In this document: positions 1 to 6,690 of the stretch, piece after piece
How positions within the stretch are numbered: position 1 is the stretch's first letter
How the letters are laid out: each line of letters opens with the position of its first letter
Assembly: GCA_905201505.1 (NCBI GenBank)
Contig: CAJKOJ010000059.1
Coordinates: 1-11,703 of the forward strand
Direction: 5' to 3'
Source: an uncultured Eubacteriales bacterium
Lineage (GTDB): Bacteria > Bacillota > Clostridia > Lachnospirales > CAG-274
Length of the DNA stretch: 11,703 nucleotides
Position numbers and translations under genes: made by a program
The notes under the pieces: generated by a model
Databases searched by the model: none
What the model was told of the DNA's origin: nothing
The model's input: the letters and a program-made list of their open reading frames with translations, nothing else

Positions 1-286
1 ACTTATTCTCGCTGATAAGTGTGATGTAAGATACACAAGGGTAAGAAACAGAGATCTTGCAACATTTGATATACACGACAGAGTTAATTTTTCAGTTAAA
101 GATTCCGATATGATTATTACAGAGGACAAAAGTGAAATTATATTATCTCTTGTTATTGATACTGAATTTTGTTCTGTAATGGATTATTTTGAAATATTTA
201 TAGGAAGAATGCTGCTCTGTAAAAAAGCAGCTGAAAAACTGGGATTGAGGTTCAGACTGGTTATAAACGGACAGAAATTATTATAA
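1..286 (+). CDS. HD-family phosphohydrolase, C-terminal part (5' end outside window)
   Basis: The open frame enters from the left edge, first full codon at position 2, and stops at TAA 284-286, leaving 94 residues. The visible part begins LILADKCDVRYTRVRN, continues with FDIHDRVNFSV, and later has a segment containing IDTEFCSVMDYFEIF and RMLLCKKAA. From memory, this matches the conserved tail of a group of HD-domain metal-dependent phosphohydrolases found in clostridia and cyanobacteria. In those proteins the ADK-D-R-RVR and DIHDRVN segments follow the HD core. The HD metal-binding residues lie outside the window, so catalysis cannot be checked and the substrate is unknown. The gene is followed by a long inverted repeat that may end its transcript. 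Confidence 0.6.
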   Translation, partial: LILADKCDVRYTRVRNRDLATFDIHDRVNFSVKDSDMIITEDKSEIILSLVIDTEFCSVMDYFEIFIGRMLLCKKAAEKLGLRFRLVINGQKLL

Positions 287-298
287 TAAATATAAAAT

Positions 299-373
299 GA
301 AAAGCCGTATTAAGTTATGTTGTTCAGTAAGCAGTAAAAATATGAAACCTTGTAATAAAAATTACGGCTTTTC
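299..373. repeat. Long-loop inverted repeat, possible terminator or structured leader
   Basis: An 11-bp perfect inverted repeat, GAAAAGCCGTA (299-309) and TACGGCTTTTC (363-373), encloses a loop of 53 nt. The A-rich outer arm and T-rich closing arm resemble a bidirectional intrinsic terminator, which would suit the end of the HD-family gene, but the loop is far longer than usual. A second small hairpin, GTAAT/ATTAC at 352-365 with an AAAA loop, uses bases shared with the right arm, so the two structures exclude each other. The repeat ends about 10 nt before the ribosome binding site of the next gene. Confidence 0.45.
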
Positions 374-398
374 TTAATTGATGAAAGGAATTGCTGAT

Positions 399-887
399 AT
401 GGCTAAGTCAAAGGATAAGGATGTTAAGACTAATGCTATGAGAATACTTGAAAAGAATAATATTAGCTTTGAAGTCAATACATACGAGTGTGATGAATTT
501 ATAGATGGATTAACTGTTGCACAGCATAACGGGCAAAATCCCGGACAATCTTATAAAACCCTTGTAACAGAAGGTAAAAGCGGTGAATACTATGTTTTTG
601 TTATTCCTATTGCTGAAGAGCTGGATTTAAAAAAGGCTGCAAAGTCTGTTGGAGAAAAATCTGTTGAAATGATTCATGTAAGAGATATTAACAAAATTAC
701 GGGATACATAAGGGGAGGGTGTACTCCTCTTGGTATGAAAAAACAATATGAAACAGTTGTTGACAAAAGTGCGGAAAAGTGGAGCAGTATTATTATAAGC
801 GGAGGCAGAATAGGGTCACAAATTATATTAAATCCAAAAGATTTGGTATCTGTAGTAAAAGGAAAGTTTGAAGAAATAATTAAGTGA
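399..887 (+). CDS. ybaK: Cys-tRNA(Pro) deacylase, YbaK/EbsC family
   Basis: This 162-residue protein has the size of the YbaK/EbsC family. These are free-standing trans-editing enzymes that hydrolyse cysteine wrongly attached to tRNA(Pro) by prolyl-tRNA synthetase. Diagnostic segments are the N-terminal A-RIL-KN-I-FEV-TYE stretch, the KTLVTEGKSGEYYVFVIP strand region containing the conserved lysine, and the GYIRGGCTPLGMKK motif near residues 104-117, which matches the family's G-x-R-G-G-x-(S/T)-P-x-G signature. The start at ATG 399 is chosen because AAAGGA at 384-389 lies 9 nt upstream. The in-frame TTG 378 and ATG 381 lie before that site and lack a Shine-Dalgarno sequence of their own. I see no convincing promoter or terminator of its own. 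The enzyme is soluble and cytoplasmic. Confidence 0.9.
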   Translation: MAKSKDKDVKTNAMRILEKNNISFEVNTYECDEFIDGLTVAQHNGQNPGQSYKTLVTEGKSGEYYVFVIPIAEELDLKKAAKSVGEKSVEMIHVRDINKITGYIRGGCTPLGMKKQYETVVDKSAEKWSSIIISGGRIGSQIILNPKDLVSVVKGKFEEIIK

Positions 888-941
888 TAGTAAGAACTTC
901 AGGAATGATTTGCCAAAATTGACCGTAATTTGTAAAATAGG

Positions 942-971
942 TTGAAAAGACTGTGCAATATATGTTACAAT
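942..971 (+). promoter_or_regulatory. Sigma-A-type promoter for the GH28 gene
   Basis: TTGAAA (942-947) and TACAAT (966-971) are separated by 18 bp, and TG at 963-964 forms an extended -10 element. Transcription would start near 978, giving a leader of about 26 nt that contains GGAGG (990-994) 9 nt before the start codon. Confidence 0.6.
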
Positions 972-1003
972 GTAGATAAATAATATTATGGAGGTTATTG
1001 TAA

Positions 1004-2350
1004 ATGGCTATTATAAATATTTTGGACTGCGGAGCTGTAAGTGACGGCAAGACATCATGTACAGCAGCTATTGCAGCAGCAATTGAAAAATGTGCCAAAG
1101 AAGGCGGAGGAACGGTTTTTGTTCCTGCAGGTACATATTTAACAGGTCCTGTTTTTTTAAAGAGTAACATTGAATTAAACCTTGAAGCAGGAGCAACTCT
1201 TTTATTTTCTAATGATATTGATGAATATCCTGTTGTTAATTCCCGTTGGGAAGGTGTTAAAAGAGACTGTTACGCATCTCTTATAAATGCCTATAATGAA
1301 GAAAATATTTCTATTACAGGAAGAGGTACTTTAGATGGTCAGGGACAGTTCTGGTGGGATTTGTTCAGAGCTAAGGAAAATAAGTATCCAAGACCTAAAA
1401 TGATTGCACCTTATGAATGTAAGAATGTTCTTATTCAAGGAGTTACATTAAAGAATTCACCAAGCTGGACAATAAACACAATTCTTTGTGATAATATAAC
1501 TATTGACAATGTAACTATTAATAATCCGTATGATTCACCTAATACAGATGGTATTGACCCTGAATCTTGTACAAATATTCATATAAGCAATTGCCACATA
1601 GATGTAGGTGATGACTGTATTGCTATTAAGGCAGGTACAGAAGATACTGATGAAAGAATACCGTGCAAGAATATTGTAATTAACAACTGTACAATGGTAC
1701 ATGGACACGGCGGAGTTGTACTGGGATCTGAAATGAGTGGTGGTATTGTAAATGTAACAATTTCAAATTGTGTATTTGAAAATACAGACAGGGGTATCAG
1801 ACTTAAATCAAGAAGATTCAGAGGCGGTGTAGTTGAGGATATAAGAGTTGACAATGTAATTATGGAAAATGTTCTTTGTCCTTTTATTGCAAACCTTTAT
1901 TATATGTGGGGACCAAGAGGTATGGACCCTGAAACTTGTGATAAAAAACCTGCACCTGTTACAGAGGATACACCTGCTTTCAGAAGACTGCATTTTGCAA
2001 ATATGACTTGTAAGAGAGTTAATGCTTCAGCTGGTTATTTCTATGGTCTTGCAGAAATGTATGTTGAGGATTGCACATTTGAAAACATATATATTGAAAT
2101 GGCAAAAGACGCTGTTCCGGGTATTCCTGCTATGCTTGTCGGTGCTGAGGAAGTAAAGGAAAAGGGCTTCTATATGTGCAATACAAGGGGAATTAAATTT
2201 AATAATGTTACTGTTGCCGGTGCGGACGGTCCTGCTTTTGAAATAGAGAACAGTGAGGATATGGTATTTTCAAACTGCATTAACAAAAATAATAAATCTG
2301 ATGCCGAGATGGTTAAGCAGACAAATGTTAAAAATTGCAGGATTATGTAA
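1004..2350 (+). CDS. Glycoside hydrolase family 28 (polygalacturonase-type), cytoplasmic
   Basis: The 448-residue protein carries the full GH28 active-site set: NTDGID (180-185), GDDC (202-205), the HGHGG segment (233-237) and RLK (266-268). In this family the Asp of NTDG and the two Asp of GDDC are the inverting catalytic residues, and the His and R-x-K contact the galacturonate. Asn/Ile-rich repeats are consistent with the right-handed parallel beta-helix, and an N-terminal D-GA-SDGKT-CT-AI--AI segment is typical of the group. The N-terminus (MAIINILDCG) has no signal peptide, so the enzyme probably trims imported oligogalacturonides or related uronate-containing oligomers in an exo fashion inside the cell. 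It has its own promoter and a GGAGG site, and a DUF1292 gene follows after 24 nt. The exact substrate (galacturonan, xylogalacturonan, rhamnogalacturonan) cannot be decided from sequence. Confidence 0.92.
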   Translation: MAIINILDCGAVSDGKTSCTAAIAAAIEKCAKEGGGTVFVPAGTYLTGPVFLKSNIELNLEAGATLLFSNDIDEYPVVNSRWEGVKRDCYASLINAYNEENISITGRGTLDGQGQFWWDLFRAKENKYPRPKMIAPYECKNVLIQGVTLKNSPSWTINTILCDNITIDNVTINNPYDSPNTDGIDPESCTNIHISNCHIDVGDDCIAIKAGTEDTDERIPCKNIVINNCTMVHGHGGVVLGSEMSGGIVNVTISNCVFENTDRGIRLKSRRFRGGVVEDIRVDNVIMENVLCPFIANLYYMWGPRGMDPETCDKKPAPVTEDTPAFRRLHFANMTCKRVNASAGYFYGLAEMYVEDCTFENIYIEMAKDAVPGIPAMLVGAEEVKEKGFYMCNTRGIKFNNVTVAGADGPAFEIENSEDMVFSNCINKNNKSDAEMVKQTNVKNCRIM

Positions 2351-2374
2351 CAAGTCTTTAAAGGAGTTGATGTT

Positions 2375-2623
2375 GTGATAGCCCCGGAAAATTTAATTGT
2401 ACTTACAGACAGTAAGGGCAATGAAATAGAAATGGAATTTTTGGACCTTATTGAATATGGAGGCTATGAATATGTTGTTATGGCAGAAGATGGCTCTGAT
2501 GAAGTAATAATAATGGAGCAGGTGCCTAATGATGACGGGGAAACAGCTACATATAATGATGTATTAAATGATGAGGTTATAAATAAAGTTTTTGAGATTT
2601 TTCAAAACAGGTTAAGTGAATAA
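2375..2623 (+). CDS. DUF1292 family small acidic protein
   Basis: An 82-residue protein, rich in Asp and Glu, with the DUF1292 pattern: I-LTD-GNEIEMEFLDLIEYGG-EY-V, then an acidic segment with VIIMEQ, then a C-terminal helix ending FEIFQNRL. The family is widespread in Firmicutes and has no settled biochemical function. Translation starts at GTG 2375, 8 nt after AAGGAG (2361-2366). The nearby ATG at 2370 runs into a stop two codons later, so it is not an alternative. The gene lies 24 nt after the GH28 stop with no terminator between, so the two are probably co-transcribed. From general knowledge, DUF1292 genes often lie in the alaS-ireB-ruvX neighbourhood, so this placement after a glycosidase is unusual. 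Confidence 0.82.
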   Translation: MIAPENLIVLTDSKGNEIEMEFLDLIEYGGYEYVVMAEDGSDEVIIMEQVPNDDGETATYNDVLNDEVINKVFEIFQNRLSE

Positions 2624-2634
2624 ATTAATTAATA

Positions 2635-2665
2635 AGGAGATAAGAATTCTGAATTTTTATCTCCT
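2635..2665 (+). terminator. Intrinsic terminator of the GH28-DUF1292 transcript
   Basis: A 9-bp perfect stem, AGGAGATAA (2635-2643) with TTATCTCCT (2657-2665), can extend inward by several A-T pairs and is followed by GTTTTATAT. It begins 11 nt after the DUF1292 stop. Confidence 0.65.
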
Positions 2666-2675
2666 GTTTTATATC

Positions 2676-2714
2676 AAAAAACTCTGAAAGGATTAAATCC
2701 AATCAGAGTTTTTT
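2676..2714. terminator. Bidirectional terminator between converging DUF1292 and leuS
   Basis: A 12-bp perfect stem, AAAAAACTCTGA (2676-2687) with TCAGAGTTTTTT (2703-2714), has an inner GGAT/ATCC mini-stem (2690-2693 and 2697-2700). On both strands the stem ends in a T-run, so it can stop leuS transcripts on the minus strand and back up the preceding terminator on the plus strand. Confidence 0.85.
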
Positions 2715-2726
2715 ATTATTTATATT

Positions 2727-5132
2727 TTATTTTGCTACAATGTTGCAAATTCTTCCAGGTACATATATTTCTTTAATTACCGTATCTGTAATTTTATCGC
2801 CGAGAGCTTCCTTTGCGGCTGCAAGAACTTCAGCATTATCTGCATCAGCTGCAACAGTAATATTTGCTCTTACTTTACCGTTAAGCTGAACAGCTATATT
2901 AAGGGTGTCCTCTTTAAGCTTGGATTCATCGTATGTTGGCCAAACTGAACGGAATACAGATTCCTTATGACCCAATACTTCCCATATTTCTTCTGCAATA
3001 TGAGGGGCAAACGGTGAGAGAAGAACAGCTAATGTTTCAAGTGATGACTTGTCAACGCCGCCTGCTTCCTTTGCAACAGCTATAAGCTTATTAGTAAATT
3101 CCATAAATCCTGATATTACTGTGTTAAGAGTAAGTGCTTCAAGTCTGTTAGTGATTTCATAAATCATCTTGTGCTTAGCTCTTTCAAGTTCAGGAGTAGG
3201 TTCTATAATCTTATCTTTATATTCATCAACAAATTTCCAAACCTTGTTAAGGTATCTGTAAACACCGTCGATACCGTTATCGTCCCATTCAGAGTCTAAC
3301 TCTGGAGGTCCGATAAAGAGTTCGTACATTCTAAGTGCATCACAGCCATAATTTTCAACCATTTCATCAGGTGATACTACGTTGCCTTTGTTTTTACTCA
3401 TTTTAGCACCGTCTTTTGTAATCATACCCTGATTAAATAATCTCTTGAATGGTTCATCAAATTCGACTACACCAATGTCATACAAGAACTTAGTATAAAA
3501 TCTTGCATAAAGTAAGTGAAGAACCGCATGTTCTATTCCACCTACATACATATCAACAGGCATCCACTTTTTAAGTGCTTCTTTGCTTGCAAGTTCTTTA
3601 TCATTGTGGTTGTCACAGTATCTTAAGAAGTACCATGAAGAACCTGCCCACTGAGGCATTGTGTTTGTCTCTCTCTTAGCAGGAGCACCGCAGCAAGGAC
3701 AAGGTACATTAACCCATTCATCAATTGCAGCAAGAGGTGATTCTCCTGTATCTGTTGGCTTGTAGCTTTCTACATTAGGAAGTATAACAGGTAAATCCTC
3801 TTCAGGTACAGGAACTATACCACACTTTTCACAGTGAATAAGAGGAATAGGCTCACCCCAGTATCTTTGTCTTGAGAATACCCAGTCACGAAGTTTATAG
3901 TTTACGGTCTTTTTGCCAAAGCCTTTTTCCTCCATATAGTCAGGAACTTTTGCCTTGGCATCTTCTGAACGCATACCATTAAACTCACCTGAATTAATCA
4001 TTATACCGGGCTCTGTATAAGCCTCTGTTAATTCTTCTTCTTTGCCGTCTTTGCTTATAACCTGAATAATTGGCAGGTTAAATTTCTTTGCAAATTCAAA
4101 ATCTCTGTCATCATGAGCAGGAACACACATAATAGCACCTGTGCCGTAATCAGCTAAAACATAGTCTGAAACCCAGATAGGAGTTTTGGCACCGTTTAAT
4201 GGATTTATTCCATAAGCACCTGTAAAAACACCTGTCTTTTCCTTATCGGTCATTCTTGATACATTAGATTTTGTGCTTGCGTCATAGACGTATTTATCCA
4301 TTGCTTCTTTATTTTCAGGAGTTGTAATATCCTTAATAATTTCGTGCTCAGGAGCAAGAACCATAAATGTTGCACCATAAAGTGTATCAGGTCTTGTTGT
4401 ATAAACCTTAATTGCCTTATCTGTGCCCTCAATAGGAAAGTCAATTTCAGCACCATAGCTTTTGCCTATCCAGTCTGCCTGCATTTTTTTAACCTTTGCA
4501 GGCCAGTCGAGTTTGTCTAAATCATTTAACAGTCTTTCTGCATACTTTGTAATTTTGAGCATCCACTGTCTTAAATTTCTCTTTGTAACCTGAGAACCAC
4601 AGCGGTCACATACACCGTTTGTAGCTTCCTCATTGGCTAAAACACACTTACAGCTTGGACACCAGTTAAGAGGCATTTCCTTTTCATACGCAAGTCCATT
4701 TTTAAACATCTGTATAAAAATCCACTGTGTCCATTTGTAATAGCCGGGATCGGTAGTATTGATTTCTTTGTCCCAGTCATATATTGCTGCAATATCATTA
4801 ACCTGTCTTTTAATATTTGAAATACTGTTCTGTGTAGCAACAGAAGGGTGAGTACCTGTTTTTATAGCATAGTTTTCAGCAGGGAGACCAAAGGCATCCC
4901 AGCCCATAGGATGAAGAATTTCATATCCCTGTAAAATTTTATATCTGCTGACAACGTCAGAAAGTACATAGCCTCTCCAATGACCAACGTGTAAACCGTT
5001 GCCTGAAGGGTACGGGAACATATCCAAGCAATAGTATTTTGGCTTGTCAGTGTTTGTTGGATTTGCAGGATCCTTTTCCCATCTGGCACGCCATTTTTTC
5101 TCAATTTCTTTATAATTGTATTTTGTGCTCAT
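2727..5132 (-). CDS. leuS: Leucyl-tRNA synthetase
   Basis: The 801-residue class Ia aminoacyl-tRNA synthetase charges tRNA(Leu) with leucine in the cytoplasm. It has the HIGH-type signature HVGH (48-51) after the PYPSG segment, the KMSKS-type loop KMSKNKG (577-583), and a zinc-ribbon-like CPSC (158-161) with CDRC (175-178). The CP1 editing domain shows the threonine-rich TTRPDT (245-250) and AHDDRD (339-344), whose last Asp matches the residue that anchors the amino group of mischarged amino acids. Proofreading is therefore likely intact. A second Cys set (C434, C437, C478, C480, C481) lies before the WAGSSWYFLRY region. The C-terminus ends in the usual VPGR-NIVAK. Length is normal for bacteria. 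GGAGG lies 8 nt before ATG 5132. It is a single-gene transcript with its own promoter and terminator. Confidence 0.98.
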   Translation of the reverse strand: MSTKYNYKEIEKKWRARWEKDPANPTNTDKPKYYCLDMFPYPSGNGLHVGHWRGYVLSDVVSRYKILQGYEILHPMGWDAFGLPAENYAIKTGTHPSVATQNSISNIKRQVNDIAAIYDWDKEINTTDPGYYKWTQWIFIQMFKNGLAYEKEMPLNWCPSCKCVLANEEATNGVCDRCGSQVTKRNLRQWMLKITKYAERLLNDLDKLDWPAKVKKMQADWIGKSYGAEIDFPIEGTDKAIKVYTTRPDTLYGATFMVLAPEHEIIKDITTPENKEAMDKYVYDASTKSNVSRMTDKEKTGVFTGAYGINPLNGAKTPIWVSDYVLADYGTGAIMCVPAHDDRDFEFAKKFNLPIIQVISKDGKEEELTEAYTEPGIMINSGEFNGMRSEDAKAKVPDYMEEKGFGKKTVNYKLRDWVFSRQRYWGEPIPLIHCEKCGIVPVPEEDLPVILPNVESYKPTDTGESPLAAIDEWVNVPCPCCGAPAKRETNTMPQWAGSSWYFLRYCDNHNDKELASKEALKKWMPVDMYVGGIEHAVLHLLYARFYTKFLYDIGVVEFDEPFKRLFNQGMITKDGAKMSKNKGNVVSPDEMVENYGCDALRMYELFIGPPELDSEWDDNGIDGVYRYLNKVWKFVDEYKDKIIEPTPELERAKHKMIYEITNRLEALTLNTVISGFMEFTNKLIAVAKEAGGVDKSSLETLAVLLSPFAPHIAEEIWEVLGHKESVFRSVWPTYDESKLKEDTLNIAVQLNGKVRANITVAADADNAEVLAAAKEALGDKITDTVIKEIYVPGRICNIVAK

Positions 5133-5165
5133 TTAATATTTCCTCCATTGTAATATTAATTAAGT

Positions 5166-5194
5166 ATTATACACCTTAAAGGAATAAAATTCAA
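5166..5194 (-). promoter_or_regulatory. Sigma-A-type promoter for leuS
   Basis: On the minus strand TTGAAT (5194-5189) and TATAAT (5171-5166) are spaced by exactly 17 bp. The start of transcription would be near 5159, leaving a leader of about 27 nt before the leuS ATG. That leaves no room for a T-box element. Confidence 0.65.
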
Positions 5195-5222
5195 GTATTA
5201 TTGGAATTTTTGTATATTTAAA

Positions 5223-5250
5223 GGCTATTGTATATTAAGCTTGTACAGCC
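5223..5250 (-). terminator. Weak hairpin after the membrane-protein gene
   Basis: On the minus strand GGCTGT (5250-5245) can pair with ATAGCC (5228-5223) over 6 bp including one G-U pair, followed by TTTAAATAT. It sits just after the stop of the 5255-5899 gene and upstream of the leuS promoter, where a terminator would be expected, but the stem is weak. Confidence 0.3.
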
Positions 5251-5254
5251 ATAG

Positions 5255-5899
5255 TTATTCTTCTAAAAAAGCATTTAATACATTTAGTGTGCGGTCGCCG
5301 TTATCAGGCATTGGTACAAAACCTATATAACAGTCTCTGTCCTGATAAAGGTTGTATTTCTTTAAAAGTGAAGAATTTTTAATATTAATTGCCATAGGTT
5401 TGTTTTCTTTAGAGTATGGGTCAATATCATATAATATTTTGCCTTGTGAGTCAAGAGCTGCTATTTCCTCATCAGATAAATAATCACTTAATGGCGTCAT
5501 ATATTCAGAAGATATAAATTTTCTTGTATCTTCTTCATCACCGAAAAGCAAATGAAACTGAGAAGCATAAATATATGTATTGAACTTTTGGTTAAGTTCA
5601 GCTTCTACCATTACATCAGTATCATCTGAATAGAAGCTTTGTATGTCTACTGTATATTCCCTTTCATTTAAGTTAAACTTTTTGTTAAGTTCATCTGAAA
5701 GTGAATTTATGTCTGATATAGATACAAACTGACCATACATAGCTATACCGCAGTATAAATCAGGGTGCGGCTTAATAAATATAGAATAAATAAGTGAAAG
5801 ACCTACACCAATCAAAAACAATATCATAAATATTCTTAATTTGTAATATTCCCAAATGTGTTCAATTTTTCCTTTTGTATTTAAATCTTTAAAAGTCAT
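5255..5899 (-). CDS. Unrecognised membrane-anchored protein, single N-terminal TM helix
   Basis: I do not recognise a named family. The 214-residue product begins with a short charged segment (KGKIEHIWEYYK, 10-20), then one hydrophobic helix at about 22-42, then a domain of about 170 residues predicted to lie outside the membrane. The positive charges before the helix favour an N-in, C-out orientation. The outer domain is rich in Asp, Tyr and Ser with alternating strands and helices, and ends in a segment containing CYIGFVPMP. There is no lipobox and no catalytic motif I can name. The start at ATG 5899 is preferred because GGAGG lies 7 nt upstream; an upstream in-frame start at 5971 would overlap the preceding gene by about 70 bp. 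The stop of the DUF6062 gene is 2 nt upstream, so the two are probably translationally coupled and may work together. Confidence 0.75.
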   Translation of the reverse strand: MTFKDLNTKGKIEHIWEYYKLRIFMILFLIGVGLSLIYSIFIKPHPDLYCGIAMYGQFVSISDINSLSDELNKKFNLNEREYTVDIQSFYSDDTDVMVEAELNQKFNTYIYASQFHLLFGDEEDTRKFISSEYMTPLSDYLSDEEIAALDSQGKILYDIDPYSKENKPMAINIKNSSLLKKYNLYQDRDCYIGFVPMPDNGDRTLNVLNAFLEE

Positions 5900-5901
5900 T
5901 T

Positions 5902-6630
5902 TTAATCCTCCACTGTTTGTGATGCTACTTTTAATATTGCTCTTGGAAGAGCGTCCTTTGCTGTACCCCAAGGAACATCTTTGTAGTTATGGTCAAATTT
6001 ATTTGTAAAATGGTCTACTTCTTTTTCAAGCCGTTTCATATTTTCCAATTGGACAGGGATAACAATGTCTATAAATTTATCATAATCACTCCCGCCAAGC
6101 TTTTTTTGTGCCATATTAATAAGCATTGAGAAATGGTTAAGACAAAAGCCATGTGATGATTTTACCTTTTCTTTAATTTCATCATCTTTTTTCCACATAT
6201 AGAAAAAGGTATCAAAGTACCTGTCAAAATTTGTCTTAATTCTGTTGCAAATATAACAGCTTTCTGATATATTATTAAGGTAAGGTGTGACCTTGTTTTC
6301 TCCCTTTGTAGATTTTGAAAACAAACCTTTCTTTTCACCGGATTTTAAATCTGAACAAAGCTTTTCAAGATCGTTGTTGATTTTTTGAATATGTGTATGA
6401 AGCATTAATGCAATGCCTAATCTGTTCTGCTCCTTATACATCATATCATAGTGTTTTCCGCAGAAGCCCTGTTTGTTGGTTTCCATACGAATATCGTCCT
6501 CCATATATGAGGCTCCAAGCATATAGTCAATGGCATCTTTTTCAAGCTTTTTGTACATATTGCAGAAAGGACATTCTCCGCCTTCCTCAAATCCCTCGTT
6601 TACGGGAATTGTGTAAATCTGTTCTTTCAT
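5902..6630 (-). CDS. DUF6062 family protein with two Cys-Cys-Cys-His modules
   Basis: The 242-residue soluble protein matches what I know as DUF6062, found in clostridia and of unknown function. It contains two similar modules: C20-P-F-C23 with GFC57-GKH60, and C125-Y-I-C128 with GFC163-LNH166. The spacing between the CxxC and the CxxH is nearly the same in both (33 and 34 residues), suggesting an internal duplication. Each set could bind a metal such as zinc. A lysine-rich linker (about 97-113) separates the modules, and the C-terminus contains PWGTAKDALPRAI. The start is ATG 6630, 4 nt after GAGGTGAT (6642-6635), a long match to the 16S rRNA 3' end. GTG 6639 falls inside that site and is rejected. 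It is first in a two-gene unit with the membrane protein downstream. Confidence 0.8.
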   Translation of the reverse strand: MKEQIYTIPVNEGFEEGGECPFCNMYKKLEKDAIDYMLGASYMEDDIRMETNKQGFCGKHYDMMYKEQNRLGIALMLHTHIQKINNDLEKLCSDLKSGEKKGLFSKSTKGENKVTPYLNNISESCYICNRIKTNFDRYFDTFFYMWKKDDEIKEKVKSSHGFCLNHFSMLINMAQKKLGGSDYDKFIDIVIPVQLENMKRLEKEVDHFTNKFDHNYKDVPWGTAKDALPRAILKVASQTVED

Positions 6631-6645
6631 ATTAATCACCTCTTA

Positions 6646-6674
6646 TTGAGATTTTAGCATAAAAATAGTAAAAT
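6646..6674 (+). promoter_or_regulatory. Putative promoter for the glycosylase operon
   Basis: TTGAGA (6646-6651) and TAAAAT (6669-6674) are 17 bp apart. The predicted transcript start near 6681 would fall inside or next to GAAAGGG (6676-6682), the Shine-Dalgarno site of the gene starting at 6691. Either the leader is extremely short or the true start site lies elsewhere. Confidence 0.4.
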
Positions 6675-6678
6675 TGAA
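6651..6678 (-). promoter_or_regulatory. Putative promoter for the DUF6062 operon
   Basis: On the minus strand TTCAAT (6678-6673) and TAAAAT (6656-6651) are 16 bp apart, with TGC directly upstream forming an extended -10. Transcription would start near 6644, only about 14 nt before the ATG. It is interleaved with the divergent promoter of the glycosylase gene. Confidence 0.4.
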
Positions 6679-6690
6679 AGGGTAAAAACT

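Noticed and set aside
378..398. Upstream TTG/ATG starts for the deacylase gene
   Set aside because: They precede the only Shine-Dalgarno site (384-389), which is correctly spaced for ATG 399, and the family length fits 162 residues.
914..931. Imperfect CAAAATT/AATTTG repeat upstream of the GH28 promoter
   Set aside because: The arms differ by one base, are AT-rich and lie about 10 bp ahead of the -35; too weak to call an operator.
1579..1993. Antisense open frames inside the GH28 gene (and similar ones in leuS, ogg, DUF554 and AEC genes)
   Set aside because: They lack ribosome sites and recognisable sequence and lie wholly within well-supported genes, so they are frame shadows.
5900..5971. 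Longer N-terminus for the membrane-protein gene
   Set aside because: It would overlap the DUF6062 gene by about 70 bp, while GGAGG is well placed for ATG 5899.
6631..6639. GTG start at 6639 for the DUF6062 gene
   Set aside because: This GTG lies inside the GAGGTGAT ribosome binding site that serves ATG 6630.
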